Source of the DNA: DASZQY01 sp963843565
GTDB taxonomy: Bacteria > Pseudomonadota > Alphaproteobacteria > Rhizobiales > Kaistiaceae
DNA: 64,000 nt
Assembly: GCA_963843565.1 (NCBI GenBank)
Contig: CAWJKY010000003.1
Span: 496,001-560,000, forward strand
Direction of reading: 5' to 3'
In this document: one piece after another, positions 7,876-16,678 of the stretch
How the letters are laid out: the number at the start of each line of letters is the position of its first letter
Position numbering within the stretch: position 1 is the stretch's first letter
The notes under the pieces: generated by a model
Databases searched by the model: none
Told to the model about the DNA's origin: nothing
The model's input: the letters and a program-made list of their open reading frames with translations, nothing else
Program-made: the position numbers and the translations under genes

Positions 7876-8367
7876 ATGAGCGAAACCCGCTACCTCGCCG
7901 AGTTCAACGTCGCGCGGATCGCCTATCCGCTCGACGATCCGCGCATGGCCGAGTTCGTCGACAACGTCGATCGCGTCAACAAGCTCGCCGAGCAGATCGA
8001 CGGCTTCGTGTGGCGGCTTCAGGATACCAGCGGCCACGCCATGAACATGCGGGTTTATGACGACCCGACCATCCTGCCGAACCTGACGCTGTGGCGGAAC
8101 GAACAGGCGCTGGAGCGCTTCGTCTGGCAGACGCTGCACGGGCGCTTCTACCGGCGGCGGGAGACCTGGTTCACGCCCATGGAGACCCCGCTGGTCATGT
8201 GGTGGGTGGATGCCGACGAGCGGCCGGAGATGGCCGAGGGCGTCAGGCGCCGCGACCACCTGATCGCCGAGGGCGCGAGCGCGTATGCCTTCGGCTGGGA
8301 AGACCTGCCCAACGGGGCCTTGTGGAAGACCCAGCGCGGCGTGAAAGCCAGAGAGCACGCGGCATGA
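7876..8367 (+). CDS. DUF3291 family protein inserted between nuoF and nuoG
   Basis: The 163-residue protein reads MSETRYLAEFNVARIAYPLDD, with an internal LWRNEQALERFVWQ, FYRRRETWF and VMWWVDADERP, and closely fits the DUF3291 family (a predicted dimeric alpha/beta-barrel fold related to monooxygenase-like domains). No signal peptide or membrane helix is evident. The ATG at 7876 is four bases after nuoF, and the stop overlaps the nuoG start (ATGA). Translation is therefore coupled to both flanking complex I genes. DUF3291 has no established role in complex I. Whether it helps assembly or merely uses the transcript is unknown. Confidence 0.85.
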   Translation: MSETRYLAEFNVARIAYPLDDPRMAEFVDNVDRVNKLAEQIDGFVWRLQDTSGHAMNMRVYDDPTILPNLTLWRNEQALERFVWQTLHGRFYRRRETWFTPMETPLVMWWVDADERPEMAEGVRRRDHLIAEGASAYAFGWEDLPNGALWKTQRGVKAREHAA

Positions 8368-10457
8368 CCAAGATCGTCGTCGACGGCAAAGAGATCGACG
8401 TCCCGGCCGAGTACACGCTGTTGCAGGCGTGCGAGGCGGCCGGCGCCGAGATTCCGCGCTTCTGTTTCCACGAGCGCCTGTCGATCGCCGGCAACTGCCG
8501 CATGTGCCTGATCGAGGTGAAGGGCGGGCCGCCGAAACCGCAGGCAAGCTGCGCCATGAGCGTGCGCGACCTGCGCCCCGGCAAGAACGGCGAGCCGCCG
8601 GAGATGTCGACCAAGTCGCCGATGGTCAAGAAGGCGCGCGAAGGGGTGATGGAGTTCCTGCTCATCAATCACCCGCTCGATTGTCCGATCTGCGATCAGG
8701 GCGGCGAGTGCGACCTTCAGGACCAGGCGATGGCCTATGGGGTCGACGGCAGCCGCTTCGCGGAGAACAAGCGCGCCGTCGAGGACAAGTACATCGGCCC
8801 GCTGGTCAAGACAGTGATGACGCGGTGCATCCATTGCACGCGCTGCATCCGCTTCTCGGCCGAAGTCGCGGGCGTGCCGGAGCTTGGCGCGACCGGGCGC
8901 GGCGAGGACATGGAGATCACCACCTACCTTGAGCAGGCGATGAGCTCCGAGCTTCAGGGCAACGTCATCGACCTCTGCCCGGTCGGCGCGCTGACCTCGA
9001 AGCCCTACGAGTTCCACTCGCGCCCGTGGGAACTGGTCAAGACCGAGACGATCGACGTCATGGACGCGGTCGGTTCGGCGATCCGGGTCGACGTGCGTGG
9101 CCGCGAGGTCATGCGCATCATGCCGCGGCTGAACGAGGGGGTGAACGAGGAGTGGATCTCCGACAAGACGCGCTTCATCTGGGACGGTCTGCGCACCCAG
9201 CGGCTCGACCGCCCGTATTTCCGCAAGGACGGGCGACTGATGCCGGCGACGTGGGCGGAAGCGTTCGCGGCGATCGCTGACAAGGTGAAGGCGACGGACG
9301 CCAGGCGCATGGGCGCGCTGGTCGGCGATCTCGCCTCCGTCGAGGAGGTCTTTGCGCTGCGCGAACTGATGGGCGCGCTCGGCGTCAGGAACCTCGATTG
9401 CCGCGGGGCCGGCGAGCGCCACGATCCGGCGGCCGGGCGGGCCTCGTACATCTTCAACCCGACCATCGCCGGAATCGAGAACGCCGACGCCGTGCTGATC
9501 GTGGGCTCCAACCCGCGCCATGAGGCGGCGGTGCTGAACGCACGCATCCGCAAGCGCTGGCGGCAGGGCGAGCTGCCGGTCGGTCTCGTCGGGGCGCAGG
9601 TCGATCTCACCTATCCGTACGACTATCTCGGCGCGGGCCCGCAAACGCTTGCCGAAATCGCGGCGGGCAAGCATCCGTTCGCCAAGGTTCTCGCCGCCGC
9701 CAAGCGGCCGCTGGTGATCGTCGGGCAGGGGGCGGTGACCCGTCCCGATGCGCCCGAGGTGCTGTCGCTCGCCGCCCGGATCGCGACCATGGGCGAGGTT
9801 GAGGCGGGCTGGAACGGGCTTGCGGTGCTCCACACGGCAGCGGCCCGGGTTGGCGCGCTCGATCTCAATTTCGTGCCCCAGGGCGACGGCCTCGACACCA
9901 TCGGCATGGTGGCCGCCGCGGCCACCAAGGCGCTCGACGTGCTCTTCCTGCTGGGCGCCGACGAGATCGCCATGAACGCCCTCGGCGGCGCTTTCGTCGT
10001 TTACATCGGCACCCACGGGGACGCCGGCGCGCACCGCGCGGACGTGATCCTTCCGGGCGCCGCCTACACCGAAAAGTCGGGCACCTACATCAACACCGAA
10101 GGCCGGGTTCAGATGGCGGCGCGCGCCGGCTTCCCGCCGGGCGACGCGCGCGAGGACTGGGCTATCCTCAGAGCGCTCTCCGAGGCGCTTGGCCACAAGT
10201 TGCCGTTCGATTCGTTGCAGCAGCTCCGCGCCGCCCTCTATGCCGCCCACCCGCATTTCGCGGCGGTCGGTGCGATTGAGGCGGGCAAGGCGGAAACCGT
10301 GGCGGCGCTCGCCGAGCGCGGCGGCAAGACCTCGGCAGAGCCGTTCGAGAACGCCATCGGCGACTTCTACCTGACCAACCCGATCGCGCGCGCCTCGGCG
10401 GTGATGGCGGAGTGTTCGGCGCTCGCCGCCGGCAAATTCGCGACGGCGGCGGAGTAG
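8364..10457 (+). CDS. nuoG: NADH-quinone oxidoreductase subunit G
   Basis: The 697-residue subunit starts MTKIVVDGKEIDVP, overlapping the DUF3291 stop by four bases. It has the N-terminal ferredoxin-like [2Fe-2S] site (CFHERLSIAGNCRMC), the His/Cys site N5 (HPLDCPICDQGGECDLQ), and the N4 ligands CIHCTRCIRF with a late cysteine in DLCPVGALTSKP. After about residue 220 it continues into a molybdopterin-oxidoreductase-like domain that binds no cofactor in complex I. It extends the electron wire from NuoF. Length is normal for alphaproteobacteria. Confidence 0.97.
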   Translation: MTKIVVDGKEIDVPAEYTLLQACEAAGAEIPRFCFHERLSIAGNCRMCLIEVKGGPPKPQASCAMSVRDLRPGKNGEPPEMSTKSPMVKKAREGVMEFLLINHPLDCPICDQGGECDLQDQAMAYGVDGSRFAENKRAVEDKYIGPLVKTVMTRCIHCTRCIRFSAEVAGVPELGATGRGEDMEITTYLEQAMSSELQGNVIDLCPVGALTSKPYEFHSRPWELVKTETIDVMDAVGSAIRVDVRGREVMRIMPRLNEGVNEEWISDKTRFIWDGLRTQRLDRPYFRKDGRLMPATWAEAFAAIADKVKATDARRMGALVGDLASVEEVFALRELMGALGVRNLDCRGAGERHDPAAGRASYIFNPTIAGIENADAVLIVGSNPRHEAAVLNARIRKRWRQGELPVGLVGAQVDLTYPYDYLGAGPQTLAEIAAGKHPFAKVLAAAKRPLVIVGQGAVTRPDAPEVLSLAARIATMGEVEAGWNGLAVLHTAAARVGALDLNFVPQGDGLDTIGMVAAAATKALDVLFLLGADEIAMNALGGAFVVYIGTHGDAGAHRADVILPGAAYTEKSGTYINTEGRVQMAARAGFPPGDAREDWAILRALSEALGHKLPFDSLQQLRAALYAAHPHFAAVGAIEAGKAETVAALAERGGKTSAEPFENAIGDFYLTNPIARASAVMAECSALAAGKFATAAE

Positions 10458-10460
10458 GCG

Positions 10461-11513
10461 ATGAGCGGGTTCATCCACGACTTCCTGATCCCGGCGATCA
10501 TCATGATCGTCGAGAGCGCCGTCGTGCTCGTGGTGCTGCTGATCTTCGTGGCCTACATCCTCTATGCCGACCGCAAGATCTGGGCGGCGGTGCAGCTCCG
10601 CAAGGGGCCGAACGTGGTCGGGCCATGGGGGCTCTTCCAGAGCTTTGCCGATCTGTTCAAGTTCGTCTTCAAGGAGCCGATCATCCCCTCTGGCGCCAAC
10701 AAGGGCGTCTACATCCTGGCGCCGCTGGTGACCGCGACGCTGGCGCTCTCCGCCTGGGCGGTGATTCCGTTCAGCGCCGGCGTGGTGATCTCCAACATCA
10801 ACGTCGGCATCCTCTATCTGTTCGCGATCTCGTCGCTCGGCGTCTACGGCATCATCATGAGCGGCTGGGCGTCGAACTCGAAGTATCCGTTCCTGGCGGC
10901 GCTGCGCTCGGCGGCGCAGATGGTGTCCTACGAAGTCTCCATCGGCTTCGTCATCGTCACCGTCCTGCTCTGCGTCGGTTCCCTGAACCTCTCCGACATC
11001 GTGGTGGCGCAGGAAGACGGGATCGGCACGCGCCTCGGGCTGGTCAACAGCTTCCTCGATTGGCACTGGCTGCCGCTGTTTCCGATGTTCATCGTCTTCT
11101 TCATCTCGGCGCTGGCCGAGACCAACCGCCCCCCGTTCGATCTGGTCGAGGCGGAGTCGGAGCTGGTCGCTGGCTACGCGGTCGAATATTCCTCGACGCC
11201 GTTCCTGCTGTTCTTCCTCGGCGAGTACGTGGCGATCGTGCTGATGTGCGCGCTGACCACGATCCTCTTCCTCGGGGGCTGGTTGCCGCCGGTCGCCGTG
11301 GCCCCGTTCACGTGGATCCCGGGGATCATCTGGTTCGTTCTCAAGGTCTGTTTCGTCTTCTTCATGATCGCCATGGTGAAGGCGTTCGTGCCGCGCTACC
11401 GCTACGACCAGTTGATGCAACTCGGCTGGAAGGTCTTCCTGCCGCTGTCGCTGTTCATGGTTTTCGCCACGGCGGCGTTCCTGCAGATCACGGGCTGGGC
11501 GGGGGGGTCCTGA
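10461..11513 (+). CDS. nuoH: NADH-quinone oxidoreductase subunit H
   Basis: The 350-residue membrane subunit has about eight transmembrane helices. The conserved cytoplasmic loops include YADRKIWAAVQLRKGPNVVGP near the N-terminus and AETNRPPFDLVEAESELVAGY, which line the quinone entry tunnel. It forms the membrane heel that anchors the peripheral arm. The gene starts three bases after nuoG, and its last base is the first base of the nuoI start codon. Confidence 0.97.
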   Translation: MSGFIHDFLIPAIIMIVESAVVLVVLLIFVAYILYADRKIWAAVQLRKGPNVVGPWGLFQSFADLFKFVFKEPIIPSGANKGVYILAPLVTATLALSAWAVIPFSAGVVISNINVGILYLFAISSLGVYGIIMSGWASNSKYPFLAALRSAAQMVSYEVSIGFVIVTVLLCVGSLNLSDIVVAQEDGIGTRLGLVNSFLDWHWLPLFPMFIVFFISALAETNRPPFDLVEAESELVAGYAVEYSSTPFLLFFLGEYVAIVLMCALTTILFLGGWLPPVAVAPFTWIPGIIWFVLKVCFVFFMIAMVKAFVPRYRYDQLMQLGWKVFLPLSLFMVFATAAFLQITGWAGGS

Positions 11514-12001
11514 TGCGCCTCGACCAATCCGCCCGTTCGCTCTTCCTCGCCGAGTTCGTCGGCGCGTTCTGGCTGTCGATGAAGTACTTCTTCCGCAAGA
11601 AGGCGACGATCAACTACCCGTTCGAGAAGGGGCCGGTGTCGCCGCGCTTCCGCGGCGAGCACGCGCTACGCCGCTATCCGAACGGCGAGGAACGCTGCAT
11701 CGCCTGCAAGCTCTGCGAGGCGATCTGCCCGGCGCAGGCGATCACCATCGAGGCGGGGCCGCGTCGCAACGACGGCACGCGACGCACCACCCGCTACGAC
11801 ATCGATATGGTGAAGTGCATCTACTGCGGCTTCTGTCAGGAAGCCTGCCCGGTCGACGCCATCGTCGAGGGGCCGAACTTCGAATTCGCCACCGAGACGC
11901 GCGAGGAGCTCTACTTCAACAAGGAGAAGCTGCTCGCCAACGGCGATCGCTGGGAGCGCGAGATCGCGCGCAACATCGCCATGGACGCGCCCTACAGATG
12001 A
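11513..12001 (+). CDS. nuoI: NADH-quinone oxidoreductase subunit I
   Basis: The 162-residue protein carries two CxxCxxCxxxC ferredoxin motifs, CIACKLCEAICP and CIYCGFCQEACP, that bind clusters N6a and N6b between NuoG and N2 of NuoB. The amphipathic N-terminus holds it to the membrane. The ATG overlaps the nuoH stop (TGATG). Length and C-terminus (MDAPYR) are typical of alphaproteobacteria. A 145-base gap with a palindromic repeat follows, the only real intergenic break in the operon after nuoA. Confidence 0.97.
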   Translation: MRLDQSARSLFLAEFVGAFWLSMKYFFRKKATINYPFEKGPVSPRFRGEHALRRYPNGEERCIACKLCEAICPAQAITIEAGPRRNDGTRRTTRYDIDMVKCIYCGFCQEACPVDAIVEGPNFEFATETREELYFNKEKLLANGDRWEREIARNIAMDAPYR

Positions 12002-12027
12002 CCGCCGTTGCCGCCATCGTTTGCATG

Positions 12028-12135
12028 CCCCCTCCCCTGAAAGGGGAGGGTCGGGCCGAAGGCCCGGGGAGGGGTCATCGTGCGACCCCCACCCGGCTCG
12101 CGGTGCTCGCCGACCTCCCCCTTCCAGGGGGAGGG
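12028..12135 (+). repeat. Nested palindromic repeat between nuoI and nuoJ
   Basis: The stretch contains three consecutive hairpins. CCCTCCCC/GGGGAGGG (12030-12037 with 12043-12050) has a TGAAA loop. CGGGCC/GGCCCG (12052-12057 with 12061-12066) has a GAA loop. CCTCCCCC/GGGGGAGG (12114-12121 with 12127-12134) has a TTCCA loop. The outer parts also pair with each other (GAGGGGTC near 12069, GACCCCCACC near 12084), so the whole unit can fold as a cruciform. This is the look of dispersed intergenic repeats common in alphaproteobacteria. It could stabilise or split the nuo mRNA. Only one copy is in the window. Confidence 0.75.
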
Positions 12136-12146
12136 AAAGGAGAGCA

Positions 12147-12764
12147 ATGATCATCTCGTCGATCTTCTTCTATCTGTTCTCGGCGGTCGCCATCGCCTCG
12201 TCGATCATGGTGGTCGGGGCGCGCAATCCCGTGCACTCGGTGCTCTTCCTGATCCTGGCGTTCTTCAATGCCGCCGGGCTGTTCGTGCTGCTCGGCGCCG
12301 AGTTCCTGGCGATGATCCTGGTGGTCGTCTACGTCGGCGCGGTCGCGGTGCTCTTCCTGTTCGTGGTCATGATGCTCGACGTCGATTTCGTCGAACTGCG
12401 CCAGGGCTTCCTGAACTATATGCCGATCGGCGCGCTGGTAGGGGTGGTGCTGCTCGCCGAACTGTTGATCGTGCTGAGCGGCTGGGTGTTCGCGCCAAAT
12501 ATCGCGGCGACCGCGGCGGGTGCGCCGATCCCGGCGCTCGGCGTCGCCTCCAACACGGCGGCGCTCGGCGACATCCTCTACACGCGCTACATCTTCTTCT
12601 TCCAGGCGGCGGGCGTGATCCTGCTGATCGCCATGGTCGGCGCGATCGTGCTGACGCTCCGCCACAAGCCGAATGTCAGGCGCCAGTCGATCGCCGCCCA
12701 AGTGGCGCGCACGCCGGCGACGGCCATCGAAGTGCGCAAGGTTGAATTGGGGAGGGGGCTCTGA
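12147..12764 (+). CDS. nuoJ: NADH-quinone oxidoreductase subunit J
   Basis: The 205-residue membrane subunit has five predicted helices, including the conserved segment GAEFLAMILVVVYVGAVAVLFLFVVMML, whose third-helix region changes shape during coupling. The ATG at 12147 follows a strong GGAAAGGAGA ribosome site. The frame runs open through the repeat upstream, but that stretch is proline/arginine-rich and not NuoJ-like, so the later start is chosen. It belongs to the proton-pumping membrane arm. The stop shares a base with the nuoK start. Confidence 0.96.
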   Translation: MIISSIFFYLFSAVAIASSIMVVGARNPVHSVLFLILAFFNAAGLFVLLGAEFLAMILVVVYVGAVAVLFLFVVMMLDVDFVELRQGFLNYMPIGALVGVVLLAELLIVLSGWVFAPNIAATAAGAPIPALGVASNTAALGDILYTRYIFFFQAAGVILLIAMVGAIVLTLRHKPNVRRQSIAAQVARTPATAIEVRKVELGRGL

Positions 12765-13072
12765 TGGAAGTTGGCCTGCCCCATTATCTGACGGTCGCCG
12801 CGATCATCTTCACGATCGGCATCTTCGGCATCTTCATCAACCGCAAGAACGTCATCGTCATCCTGATGTCGGTCGAGCTGATCCTGCTCGCCGTCAACAT
12901 CAACCTGGTGGCTTTCTCGGCGTTCCTCAACGACCTCGTCGGGCAGGTGTTCGCCCTGCTCGTGCTGACGGTCGCCGCGGCGGAAGCCTCCATCGGCCTG
13001 GCGATCCTCGTCGTGTTCTACCGCAACCGCGGTTCGATCGCGGTCGAGGACATCAACGTGATGAAGGGCTAG
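12764..13072 (+). CDS. nuoK: NADH-quinone oxidoreductase subunit K
   Basis: The 102-residue, three-helix MrpC-like subunit contains the two buried glutamates important in proton transfer, within LMSVELILLAVNINL and TVAAAEASIGLAI. Length is exactly normal. It is coupled to nuoJ by a one-base overlap and lies seven bases before nuoL. Confidence 0.97.
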   Translation: MEVGLPHYLTVAAIIFTIGIFGIFINRKNVIVILMSVELILLAVNINLVAFSAFLNDLVGQVFALLVLTVAAAEASIGLAILVVFYRNRGSIAVEDINVMKG

Positions 13073-13079
13073 GGGCGGC

Positions 13080-15146
13080 ATGTATCAGCTAATCGTCTTC
13101 CTGCCCCTGCTCGGCGCGATCATCGCCGGTGGCATTTCGCTCTATGGCGCGCACCGGCGCTTGCCAGGCGGCGAGCCGGCCGATCACGACGCCCACGACG
13201 CCACCCACGCCCACGTGGCGCACGGGGACGACGATCACGGCCACCGCGACCACGAGCCGGCGGCCGAGGGCTCGCAGGCCGCGGAATTCATCACCTCCGG
13301 CTTCCTGATCGTCTCGGCGGTGCTGTCGTGGATCGCGTTCGCCACCTTCTGGATCGGTGGTGCCGAGGCGATCCGCGTGCCGGTGATGAACTGGTTCACG
13401 GCCGGCGCGCTCTCCGACAACTGGACGCTGACGGTCGACTGGGCGCTCAAGATCGACACGCTGACCGTCGTCATGCTGGTGGTGGTCACCACCGTGTCGG
13501 CGCTCGTGCACGTCTATTCGATGGGCTACATGTCGCACGACCCCTATCGGCCGCGCTTCTTCGCCTATCTGTCGATGTTCACCTTCGCCATGCTCGCGCT
13601 GGTGACCTCCGACAACCTCGTCCAGATGTTCTTTGGGTGGGAGGGCGTCGGGCTCGCTTCGTACCTGCTGATCGGCTTCTGGTATCAGCGCCCGGCCGCC
13701 AACGCCGCGGCGATCAAGGCGTTCATCGTCAACCGGGTCGGCGACTTCGGCTTCGCGCTTGGCATCTTCGGCGTCTTCCTGCTGTTCAATTCGGTCGACT
13801 ACGAGACCATCTTCGTCAACGCGCCGGGGATGGCCGACAAGACCATCCACTTCCTGAGCTGGGATTGGCCGGCGCTCACCGTGGTCAGCCTGCTGCTGTT
13901 CATGGGTGCCATGGGCAAGTCGGCGCAGTTCCTGCTCCACACCTGGCTTCCCGACGCGATGGAAGGCCCGACGCCGGTCTCGGCGCTGATCCATGCCGCC
14001 ACCATGGTGACTGCCGGCGTCTTCATGGTGGCGCGGCTTTCGCCGATCTTCGAGCTGGCGCCGGGGGCGCTGACCTTCGTCACCTTCATCGGTGCCACCA
14101 CTGCGTTCTTCGCGGCGACCGTCGGTCTCGTCCAGAACGACATCAAGCGGGTCATCGCCTATTCGACCTGTTCGCAGCTCGGCTACATGTTCGTGGCGCT
14201 CGGCGTCGGCGCCTACGGCGTCGGCATCTTCCACCTGTTCACCCACGCCTTCTTCAAGGCGCTGCTGTTCCTGGGCTCCGGCTCGGTCATCCACGCGGTC
14301 GGCGGCGAGCAGGACATGCGCAAGATGGGCGGGCTGCGCACGCACATTCCGCGCACATACTGGATGATGATCGCGGGGACGCTGGCGCTCACCGGGTTCC
14401 CGCTGACGGCCGGCTACTTCTCCAAGGACGCGATCATCGAGGCGGCCTTCCACGGCGCCAATTCGTTTGCCGGCTATGCCTGGGCGCTGACCGTCGTCGC
14501 GGCGGCGCTCACCGCGTTCTACTCGTGGCGGCTGATCTTCATGACCTTCCACGGCGAGACGCGCGCCGAGCCCGAGGTGCTGGCGCACGTCCATGAATCG
14601 CCGAACGTGATGATGGTGCCGCTCTACATCCTGGCGGCCGGCGCCCTGTTCGCCGGGCTCATCTTCAGCGGCAGCTTCATCGGCGGCGGCAACGGCGCCT
14701 TCTGGAAGGAAGCGCTGATCGCCGGCGAGCACGCGCCGATCCTGGCGGCGATGGAAGAGACGTCGTTCTGGGTCAAGGTGCTGCCGACGCTCATGATGAT
14801 CGTCGGCGCGGGCGTCGCGATCTGGTTCTACCTCTACTCGCCGCAGACGCCGCGGCTGCTCGCCGAGCGCAACGCCTGGCTCTACCGGTTCCTGCTCAAC
14901 AAGTGGTACTTCGACGAGCTCTACGACCTGCTCTTCGTGCGCTCGGCCAAGTGGCTCGGCCGCTTCCTGTGGAAGCGCGGCGATGGCTGGCTGATCGACG
15001 GGTTTGGTCCGGACGGCGTGTCGGCGCGGGTGCTGGACGTCACCCAGCGCGTCATCCGGCTCCAGAGCGGCTACCTCTACCACTATGCCTTTGCCATGCT
15101 GATCGGCGTCGCGGCGCTGGTCACCTGGCTGATGTTCGGCGGGTGA
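13080..15146 (+). CDS. nuoL: NADH-quinone oxidoreductase subunit L with a histidine-rich N-terminal loop
   Basis: The 688-residue antiporter-like subunit has about 16 helices and the long C-terminal lateral helix. Conserved segments include FFGWEGVGLASYLLIGFWY (the glutamate of helix TM5), MGKSAQFLLHTWLPDAMEGPTPVSALIHAATMVTAG, and STCSQLGYMF. It is the distal proton pump of complex I. Residues 35-60, between the first and second helices, form an insertion rich in His, Asp and Ala with eight histidines between 36 and 58. This loop is not needed for the fold. The rest aligns with normal NuoL. Confidence 0.97.
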   Translation: MYQLIVFLPLLGAIIAGGISLYGAHRRLPGGEPADHDAHDATHAHVAHGDDDHGHRDHEPAAEGSQAAEFITSGFLIVSAVLSWIAFATFWIGGAEAIRVPVMNWFTAGALSDNWTLTVDWALKIDTLTVVMLVVVTTVSALVHVYSMGYMSHDPYRPRFFAYLSMFTFAMLALVTSDNLVQMFFGWEGVGLASYLLIGFWYQRPAANAAAIKAFIVNRVGDFGFALGIFGVFLLFNSVDYETIFVNAPGMADKTIHFLSWDWPALTVVSLLLFMGAMGKSAQFLLHTWLPDAMEGPTPVSALIHAATMVTAGVFMVARLSPIFELAPGALTFVTFIGATTAFFAATVGLVQNDIKRVIAYSTCSQLGYMFVALGVGAYGVGIFHLFTHAFFKALLFLGSGSVIHAVGGEQDMRKMGGLRTHIPRTYWMMIAGTLALTGFPLTAGYFSKDAIIEAAFHGANSFAGYAWALTVVAAALTAFYSWRLIFMTFHGETRAEPEVLAHVHESPNVMMVPLYILAAGALFAGLIFSGSFIGGGNGAFWKEALIAGEHAPILAAMEETSFWVKVLPTLMMIVGAGVAIWFYLYSPQTPRLLAERNAWLYRFLLNKWYFDELYDLLFVRSAKWLGRFLWKRGDGWLIDGFGPDGVSARVLDVTQRVIRLQSGYLYHYAFAMLIGVAALVTWLMFGG

Positions 15147-15150
15147 CCGA

Positions 15151-16665
15151 ATGACCTGGCCGATCCTCTCCGTCGTCACGTTCCTGCCCGCCGTCGGGGC
15201 ACTGTTGTTGCTCCTCATCCGCGGCGACGACGAAGCCGCGCGCCGCAACGTCTATTACATCGCGTTCTGGACGACGATCGTCACGTTCCTCGTCTCGCTG
15301 CTCATCTGGGTGGGCTTCGACCCCGCCAATCCGGGCTTCCAGATGGTCGAGGAGAGCAAGTGGCTGGGCGGCGGCATCGCCTCCTACAAGATGGGCGTCG
15401 ACGGCATCTCGATGCTGTTCATCATCCTGACGACGTTCCTGATGCCGATCTGCATCGTCGCCAGCCGGCTGACCGTGAAGCGCATGCTCCGCGAATACAT
15501 GATCGCGTTCCTGGTCATGGAAACGCTGATGATCGGCGTGTTCACGGCGCTCAACATCGTGCTCTTCTACGTCTTCTTCGAAGGCGGGCTGATCCCGATG
15601 TTCCTGATCATCGGTATCTGGGGCGGGCCGCGGCGGGTCTACGCGAGCTTCAAGTTCTTCCTCTACACGCTGGCCGGCTCGGTGCTGATGCTGCTGGCGC
15701 TGATGGCCATGTACTGGCAGGCCGGCACCACCGACATCCCGACGCTCCTCAACTACAACTTCCCGGCCGGGATGCAGTGGTGGCTGTGGATCGCGTTCTT
15801 CGCCTCGTTCGCGGTGAAGATGCCGATGTGGCCGGTCCACACCTGGCTACCCGACGCGCACGTCGAGGCGCCGACGGCGGGCTCGGTGATTCTGGCGGCG
15901 GTGCTCCTGAAGATGGGCGGCTACGGCTTCCTGCGCTTCTCGCTGCCGATGTTCCCGCTGGCCTCGGCTGATCTGGCGCCCTTCGTCTTCACGCTGTCGG
16001 TGGTGGCGATCGTCTACACCTCGCTCGTCGCGCTGATGCAGGAAGACATGAAGAAGCTGATCGCCTATTCGTCAGTCGCCCACATGGGCTTCGTGACGAT
16101 GGGCATCTTCGCCGCCAATGCGCAAGGGATTCAGGGCGGCATCTTCCAGATGCTCTCGCACGGGATCGTCTCCGGGGCGCTGTTCCTCTCCGTCGGTGTC
16201 GTCTACGACCGCATGCACACGCGCGAGATCGCGGCCTACGGTGGGCTGGTCAACCGCATGCCGCTCTACGCCTTCGCGTTCATGGTGTTCACGCTCGCCA
16301 ACGTCGGCCTGCCGGGCACCAGCGGTTTCATCGGCGAGTTCCTGACGCTGGTCGGCGCCTTCCGGGTCAACACGTGGGTGGCGTTCATCGCGACGAGCGG
16401 CGTGATCCTGTCGGCCGGCTACGCGTTGTGGCTCTATCGCCGCGTCATCTTCGGGGTGATCGAGAAGGACGCGCTGAAGTCGATCCTCGACCTTTCCGGC
16501 CGCGAAATCGCGATCCTGGCGCCGCTGGTCGCGCTGGCGCTCTTCTTCGGGTTCTATCCTGCGGCGATCATGAATGTGACTGCCGCCTCGGTCGACAACC
16601 TGATCGGCAACTACCACGCGGCGCTTTCCGCCGCCGGCAGCCTCGCCACCGCGGCCGTGCAGTAA
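15151..16665 (+). CDS. nuoM: NADH-quinone oxidoreductase subunit M
   Basis: The 504-residue antiporter-like subunit has about 14 helices. It has the key glutamate in FFEGGLIPMFLIIGIWGG, the lysine segment in FAVKMPMWPVHTWLPDAHVEAPTAGSV, and SSVAHMGFVTMGIFA. It pumps protons next to NuoL and NuoN. The ATG lies five bases after the nuoL stop. No irregularity is seen. Confidence 0.97.
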   Translation: MTWPILSVVTFLPAVGALLLLLIRGDDEAARRNVYYIAFWTTIVTFLVSLLIWVGFDPANPGFQMVEESKWLGGGIASYKMGVDGISMLFIILTTFLMPICIVASRLTVKRMLREYMIAFLVMETLMIGVFTALNIVLFYVFFEGGLIPMFLIIGIWGGPRRVYASFKFFLYTLAGSVLMLLALMAMYWQAGTTDIPTLLNYNFPAGMQWWLWIAFFASFAVKMPMWPVHTWLPDAHVEAPTAGSVILAAVLLKMGGYGFLRFSLPMFPLASADLAPFVFTLSVVAIVYTSLVALMQEDMKKLIAYSSVAHMGFVTMGIFAANAQGIQGGIFQMLSHGIVSGALFLSVGVVYDRMHTREIAAYGGLVNRMPLYAFAFMVFTLANVGLPGTSGFIGEFLTLVGAFRVNTWVAFIATSGVILSAGYALWLYRRVIFGVIEKDALKSILDLSGREIAILAPLVALALFFGFYPAAIMNVTAASVDNLIGNYHAALSAAGSLATAAVQ

Positions 16666-16678
16666 GGGGGCGGGGAGC

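Noticed and set aside
8148..11420. A 1090-codon open frame on the minus strand across nuoG-nuoH
   Set aside because: It is antisense to conserved complex I genes. The translation is rich in Arg, Asp, His and Glu with no domain, the usual mirror of high-GC coding sequence.
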